DNA of 64,000 nucleotides. It comes from Pristionchus mayeri (Eukaryota; Nematoda; Chromadorea; Rhabditida; Neodiplogasteridae). The stretch covers positions 11,254,365 to 11,318,364 of the forward strand of contig BTRK01000006.1 in the NCBI GenBank assembly GCA_036245805.1, written 5' to 3'. The translations under genes and the position numbers were made by a program. Of this stretch, positions 57,880 through 64,000 are shown piece after piece. The notes under the pieces were generated by a model that saw nothing but the letters and a program-made list of their open reading frames with translations, was not told where the DNA came from and did no database searches. Every line of letters starts with the position of its first letter. The stretch's first letter is position 1.

Positions 57880-60800
57880 TTAGGTTGTCTCAAAAGTTTC
57901 TGACTATTTTCATTTTCGAACATACTGACCTTCCCCGTGCTTCGGAATCTATCAATCAACTAATGGTTTTCAACAGTTGATGTGGCCTTGGGAACCCTTT
58001 AAAACGAGTGTTATTGTGGACCAATTTAATCACTAATGATATCACTGTTCACAGCTAAATTCGACATTGGTGGAAATTAATCTCAGTTTTGAATAGATTT
58101 TAATTCTTGTGAGAGCTCTGACATCGGCTAAACAAAAGCACTGTTTTAAAGGATAATGAGTGGGCTTATTAAATTTCCTAATGCCAAAGGATTGGCCTTA
58201 AACGCATACTTGATAATGGCTCTCAATCCCAGTCCTGCACCAATTACAATTTTCCAAATATACATTTGCTGGTATTTTGCAAGTGCGGATCGATCAGCAA
58301 CCATCATTTGTTGATCACTCAGAAGTGCCCTTCCGTACTAGTGCACGGTTGCATTTTGGAGGATGTTCATACATCTGTTAAGAAATATGATGTTTCGAAA
58401 TATTTCTGTAGAGATTTGATTGCTGAAAACTGCACTTTTGACCGTTTACCGTTTCTCAACAACGCTACAGACCAGTTTTTTTCACCATTATCTGAACAAG
58501 CAAGTTGTATTCTACCAACGAAAATGTGGGCAAATTGGGTAGGCCGCAGATATTCGAGGATCAGAGTTCATTCGAAAACACTAAAAAGTCATGATTTTTG
58601 CATGTTTTTACCTGGAAGTGCTTTTCTTGGGCGAACAACGATCAATGTTTGATTCAAAAATATTATTGTAGTCTATTACCATGTCCTTAACTATAATCCA
58701 CCTTCCGTAGGAAGGTGGCGTATCCTGTCTTGAGCAAAGTCAACAGCTGAGTGAATTTTGGCAAAATATCAATTCAATGAAAGGAGTGAGATCCTACTAC
58801 AAAAAACAATCAGTTCAATAAAAGTCCCAGGATCAACATCCAAAATTATATCACTATTTTCTGAAATTTCAAGAAGCATAAAAATAATTAATCTACATTA
58901 TTTTGTTATTAATTCTTATTGTAACATTGTGACAGAGATGCCAAAAATAGTTATATAGTTTTGGATGTTGATCCTGGGACTTTTATTGAACTGATTGTTT
59001 TTTGTAGTAGGATCTCACTCCTTTCATTGAATTGATATTTTGCCAAAATTCACCCAGCTGTTGACTTTGCTTGCAAAGACAGGATACGCCACCTTCCTAC
59101 GGAAGGTGGATCTCGGTACTTTTATTGACGCGGAGCGATTGATTTGTGTTCGTGATTACCAATTTCGGAAAGGTTCCTGAGAGGGTAGGGTATCGACATC
59201 CCTTCAAACTCAAATCCAAGTATCCATCTTTTGGGGATCTTCTGCAGGAACATAAGAGGCTAAGCCTTGAACGGATAGTGATGGGAAAGCATTGACAAAA
59301 CGAGGGGCTTTTTCTATTTCTCGTGGTCAAAATTTGTTGAGATAATTGTATCATCCCCCTCCCCGTCATAATTCGTCGATTTAGGATACGACGATCCGTC
59401 CCGTCGAGAAGCTACGGTGCCGTCTTCAAGAAGTTGGCAATGGGTAGTATGATTACATCGCCTCATTAGGTGTTTTCAACGTGGGCAATTGTAAAGTAAC
59501 ACGGGTCGGAAACTTTCAACTCCCTCATCCGCCCTCTCCCCACCCAGAGAGTTCAAAAGTTCAAAACTGAAAGTACCCGTTCGACCCCAACAAACCATAC
59601 CGCCTTGGGTTATTTAACACGGCGATTCCAAATATTATACTCGTTTAAACCCATCTTCGAATTTGTATTTTGTTTCCGAAAATTGTTGACAACTTGAGAC
59701 GACTCGCAGTGTTTACGACCTGGCCAACAGTGAGGCGGAGGCGCGGGGAGGAAGAGGGGAGACGGAGAAAGAGGGCAAATTCGCGCGGGAAAATGTTTGA
59801 CAGGTGGTAGCACCTACAGATGGAAACCAATCTTTTCGAAATTATGCTCATTGGATTCGCCGTATCAATATTAGTCTACTGTAGGCCGGTAGGAACTTGG
59901 ATTTTCCATTGAGAGCTTGGATAGCCGAAAATGTGGCCGAGCTGCCAGAGGGCTCAAAATTTCGAACTTTGGAGGCCTTTTTCGCACCTTTGCAGACGAA
60001 ATTTTACAATTCCGAAAAGTCTCTAGGCGGGCAACTGACTACGCTCTATTGAATGAGCTATAGCACGTCTCTCTACGACTGCAGCAGATCCAACTCAAAA
60101 AAAGTTGACGCCACGAAACCGACAAAAACTGGAGTCAGCCTGAGGCACTTCCGGTTGTGATCATCATATTTTCATATTTATCCTGACGTCAGGCACAATG
60201 GTCCTGCAGGAGGGTGACTTCAGTGTGGAGGGAATGGGGATCTTCGGTCTCAGAGCGTCGTTAGGTCAAGGGATGGGATCTTCTTTGGCTTCTCTGGTCA
60301 ACTGTAGGGACGATCGTGACGAATCTCCGTTGAGCATCGAAGTAGATCATCCTGCCGCCGAACACCTGACTTGCGCCGGTTAGGAACTCACAACGCAGAC
60401 AGCGGGGCTTTCTTGACGGTAGATCACTCGAGACGATGGGAATCCGTCCGTGCTCCTCCTCTTGAAGTGTACCAAGTAGGCGATACTCTCCGGGTTGCCC
60501 AAGCTGACGGGAGAGGATTCCCCAAACTAGGTCGGAAAAGAGCGGGGTCAGGGACGACCGCCCATCACGAGCGCTAGAATGGAGAAAATGGAGAAAAAAT
60601 GGAGTCCCCCCCCGGTTGTGATAGAGACCTGAAATTTCGGATTTAGCATCTCTTATGTTCCTGCAGAAGATCCCCAAAAAATGGATACTTGGATTTGAGT
60701 TTGAAGGGATGTCGATACCCTACCCTCTCAGGAACCTTTCCGACTGTGGTAATTTCTCGTTTCCCGGCCAAAATTGCCCCGGCGCTTCGCGCCGGGGCTA

Positions 60801-60883
60801 ACCATGTCGGAATGGCAAGGAGTCTAAATACACCAAGAGAAACTTCGAAAAATAAATAGTCAGAAACTTTTGAGACAACCTAA
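57880..60883. mobile_element. Mariner-type element expanded to 3.0 kb by nested repeats
   Basis: The ends TTAGGTTGTCTCAAAAGT (continuing TTCTGACTATTT, about 30 bp) are perfectly inverted and flanked by TA (57878-57879, 60884-60885). Inside are a 414-bp foldback (58697-59110) and a second inverted pair (59159-59256 against 60648-60745, GGTAGGGTATCGACATCCC). An ORF of 128 codons (58266-58652, +) has no recognisable domain. 3 kb exceeds a normal mariner, so this is either a composite or a distinct larger element. Confidence 0.65.
58697..59110. repeat. Nested foldback, 414 bp
   Basis: The arms start TCCACCTTCCGTAGGAAGGTGG, itself a palindrome, and continue inverted through GATCCTACTACAAAAAAC to a small AT-rich centre near 58900. 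Confidence 0.8.
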
Positions 60884-62247
60884 TACTAAAATAGAGCTTT
60901 CCAGAACGATTTCAGAAACTATCAGCGCCATAATTTCAAGCTTTCCACGAGGACAATACTCTCCGAAAATGTGGACTGCATCTTTGGATAAGTTTTCGAG
61001 AAAATCAACCTTGAACATACCATTGTTCAGAATCGTTTTCATGAGTTCTAGTTTGCACAGATCAATAGAGCTCGAAAAAAATGAGAGGGGGTTCCTCAGG
61101 TTAAAATTTTCGCATAAAATGCATGATAACCAAGAAAATCCAGCTCAAAGTTAAGTACCAGGAACCATGACCCGGAACCGGTCCCTTCATAATGATTGTA
61201 AACAAGTGAGATTCTCAAGAGTTGTCTAATGAATTAAATAACCTATTCAATCCTCTAAAAATATCAAATGCAACTTTGTCTCCAAATCCGACAAAAGGAC
61301 AATTTAGTTCGATTATTAGGCGAATGGCGTTTTATATTCTCTGCTCACGTGATTGCCCGATGTGTCGATCACATTCTGGTTCTTAGTAGATTATCATTTC
61401 ATTTTATTAAAGCGTCACCGCGGTCTCGAGGTACGCCAAGACGTGACCCTTCAAATACTCTTTTTTCATAACTAAAATGTATGTTATTCCAAACATGATC
61501 AGCAACCATTGTTTAATGATACAGCGATAAACTGTGCATTGTGGAACGGCGATACAGCGATAAACTGTGTATTGTGGAACAGCGAATCACGGAATATTTT
61601 ACACTGATAAAGAGAAAAGTAAGCATTTTTTTTGTAAATCAGAGATGCATACAGTTTGCCAAACTCTGATCCATAATACTCAAGAGGTGCGAGCGGAACA
61701 CGTAACCACCGAGCATTCCGAGGTCAACACGGGCGCCATGAAAACGAGTCGACCACATGCTCGCATCTAATTTTTAGATGATCACACTTTCTCTCGAACA
61801 TTTTGATATTTTTATTATAGAACGCGCTATGGACCGGTCGCTCGGTTCTATTTCTAACAAAAAAATTATATTGTGCACTAACCTGACGCGTAAACCATCG
61901 GGAAATGCATGATTGTTTGTGTTTTTCATCCACACCCATTAATTATTTCATGACTTCTTCTACACAAGAAGGAATTATAAAAAGCTAAATGTTGGCAATA
62001 AAATATTTCTCGTTCTGGCTGGCGACTCTACGAAGTTTTCGTGATCGACGAAGACCTGCGACTGTCTCTCCTTCCTGGAATAAGAATATTATTATTTTAT
62101 TTTGATAGGCAAGATGAAACTGCCTAAGCGCTCGACTCCATCTCTAATCTTAACTCTGAATCCTAACTGTCACGAGTGACGTGACTCTGCTGAAAATGGG
62201 AAAAAATGCAGAAAAAATTAGATTTTTTAACAGAAACCTCGTGAATA
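60884..62247. other. Non-coding region similar to parts of 52-54.6 kb
   Basis: The part at 61840-62165 resembles 52340-52680 (ACAAGAAGGAATTATAA, GACTGTCTCTCC), and 61340-61380 resembles 54590-54620. These are remnants of a duplicated segment. AT-rich otherwise; no gene that I can support. Confidence 0.45.
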
Positions 62248-63280
62248 TCAGTACGTTCGCATAAGAATCGCACAATATTCGATAAATCCGGCACAACAAA
62301 AATAAGCACTTTGAATTTTTTTGAGTCTCTGATAGCCACAGGCACCCTCTTTCGATTTCTGTATTTGTCATGTTTCAGAAGGATTAATTTGCATAATTAA
62401 TTACACTTGAAGTTGTACACTTTTTAACTTCTTTGATTCGCAACTAGGCTTAAAAATTTCCAAACATACCTAAAGAACTATTTTGATGCGATCTATCCGA
62501 ATATGCTATTTATTCATGCAAAATCGGAAGTTTAAAATTTCATCAATTTTTTCGAAGATTTTTTTCTCGAAAACAAAGCCGAAGACATAGCTGGATTTTA
62601 CATATATTTTCCTCCTTGATAAAATCTACCTGCTAAAAATTTTGGAAGCGATTTAATGGTTGTAATGATAGTTTTTCATGTGACTGAAAACTTTCACTTC
62701 GGCCTACTCGTTGATCAGATTCGAATGTGTTTCAATGCCACATAATATGGACGGCTGAGGATCTCCTTCAATGATGGAGCGACATTATCAAATAATCCTG
62801 AAACACATTCGAATTTGGAGAAGGCCTGGGATGAAAGTTTTCAGCCACATGAAAAACTATCATTACAACCATTAAATCGCGTCAAAAATATTTAGCTGTT
62901 AGATATCATCAAGGTTGAAAACATATGTAAAATCCAGCTATGTGTTCGGCTTTGTTTTCGAGAAAAAAATCTTCGAAAAATTGATGAAAATTTAAACTTC
63001 CGATTTTGCATGAATAAACAACATGGGCGGATAGAGCGCCTCAAAAAATGCCTAATACCAAGTTTTCAGAATTGTAGACAAATTATGCGCCAGGTGGCGA
63101 ATTTTTAGGAATTTTGGGTTCACAACTTTGAGCATGATTAATTATGTAAATTATTGATTTGAACCCTTGACACGTATAGAAATCGAAAGAGGAGATCAAC
63201 AGGTATCATAAACTGTTAAAATCCCAAACTGCCTATTGTGCTGTAACTGTGGGTATGCGATTCTTACGCGAACGCACTGA
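62248..63280. mobile_element. Foldback element, TGAGTGCGTTCGCG family, 1.03 kb
   Basis: Ends TCAGTACGTTCGCATAAG and the complement of TCAGTGCGTTCGCGTAAG, flanked by TA (62246-62247, 63281-63282). Arms of about 480 bp surround a centre near 62760. Shares termini and CATAGCTGGATTTT with 31831-33584. Confidence 0.8.
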
Positions 63281-64000
63281 TATACCAGATAAATTTATTT
63301 AAATTGTATTTAGTTATTAAAATGATCCCATTTACACTATGATTATTGAAGTCCTGTAACAACCCAACGAATTTTTAAACATGATTTGTCCAGTGTGAGT
63401 AGTTTCTCCAGTGTTTCATGAGATGCTCTATTGCAGAAATGAATCAGCTAGCCAATGATTCTTACGATTATAGCCAGAAAATAATAACGATGGATCAGCG
63501 AACTAACAAATCGAATATTGAGCATTAGCTGCTGGTAAGCTACTTCATGCTAAACCTTACATCAACTACAGTACTCATTCTCTTCATCCCTTCCCACTCA
63601 CTCAGTCGCCCATTGCGACTTTCCACATCCCTTTTTAAGGATTCTCGATTTACAAGGAGATTGGAGACTGCAAAAGAAGGGTATCACAATGATTTTGTAA
63701 GAATGACGATACCCTTGATCCAGGCATTAGTACGCTCATAAATTCATGCGAAAACAATACCCTATCTAATCACTGAGTAGACTTTCTCAGACATTACTTG
63801 CTGAAGTAATACCGTATTCCAACTTCGTTTCTCGCTCACAATACTAGTCCTCCATCGCAATCTACCTTAAGTTTTGAGTAAAAATGTAAAAGTAGTGTAT
63901 TCGATTAATTTCTGGAGACTGCGAAAGTATTGACAATATATATTTCTCATACGACTTCACGAATTTGATTTGATCCTCAAAAAAGTTCAGTAGTGATGAT
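63281..64000. other. Right edge, no gene seen
   Basis: 63540-63665 resembles 50477-50610 (GTACTCATTCTCTTC, CTCACTCA). The rest is AT-rich with no exon that I can defend. Confidence 0.4.

Noticed and set aside
58266..58652. 128-codon ORF in the 3-kb mariner-type element
   Set aside because: No transposase motif or other domain visible; ORFs of this size occur by chance in AT-rich sequence. Not called as a gene.

Overview
The window is nuclear DNA from a nematode. Genes are split into many small exons with spliceosomal introns, several start codons sit directly after a TTTCAG- or TTTAG-type acceptor (as in spliced-leader trans-splicing), there is a nematode-restricted SXP/RAL-2 (DUF148) gene, and Tc1/mariner-type elements are abundant. 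The gene style and the many short TACGGTA-like words would fit a diplogastrid such as Pristionchus, but the species is an inference. A 500-base assembly gap lies at 27281-27780. I built the gene models by joining exons by eye on splice sites and reading frame; five complete models stay in frame from ATG to stop.

Layout: (1) 1-23.5 kb is an array of membrane-anchored short-chain dehydrogenase/reductase (SDR) paralogs: the C-terminal exons of one on + (151-2762, entering from the left), two complete 15-exon genes on - (B 3399-9646, A 10009-16087) and a copy on - that has lost its 5' half (C 21470-23542). Between A and C lies about 4.5 kb of a 237-bp satellite, split by a small LTR-flanked (TRIM-like) element. 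(2) 24.1-26.1 kb (+) encodes a secreted, Gln-rich SXP/RAL-2 protein. (3) 28.1-36.9 kb (-) encodes a 395-residue secreted Cys-rich protein that I do not recognise. (4) 40.1-47.9 kb (+) encodes a 339-residue SLC35A-type nucleotide-sugar transporter. (5) 48-64 kb holds no gene I can assemble: decayed duplicated exon fragments and many transposons, including a second mariner copy.

About half the window is mobile or repeated DNA: two 1,242-bp mariner copies (one open, one with an in-frame stop), three or more non-autonomous mariner-type elements with TTAGGTTG termini, TTAA-flanked MITEs with a tRNA-like core, a palindromic MITE family whose arms carry TGACGTCA, long foldback elements with arms up to about 0.85 kb in introns of most intact genes, a LINE tail with an 11-bp target duplication, and short GAGAGAGTGTGCA hairpins.

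The genes do not form a pathway or operon. The SDR genes probably arose by tandem duplication: they share intron positions, and A and B share 3' flanks. No new multi-gene system is evident. The more unusual points are the mobile elements, a missing catalytic serine in the SDRs, GC-AG introns and the unrecognised secreted protein.
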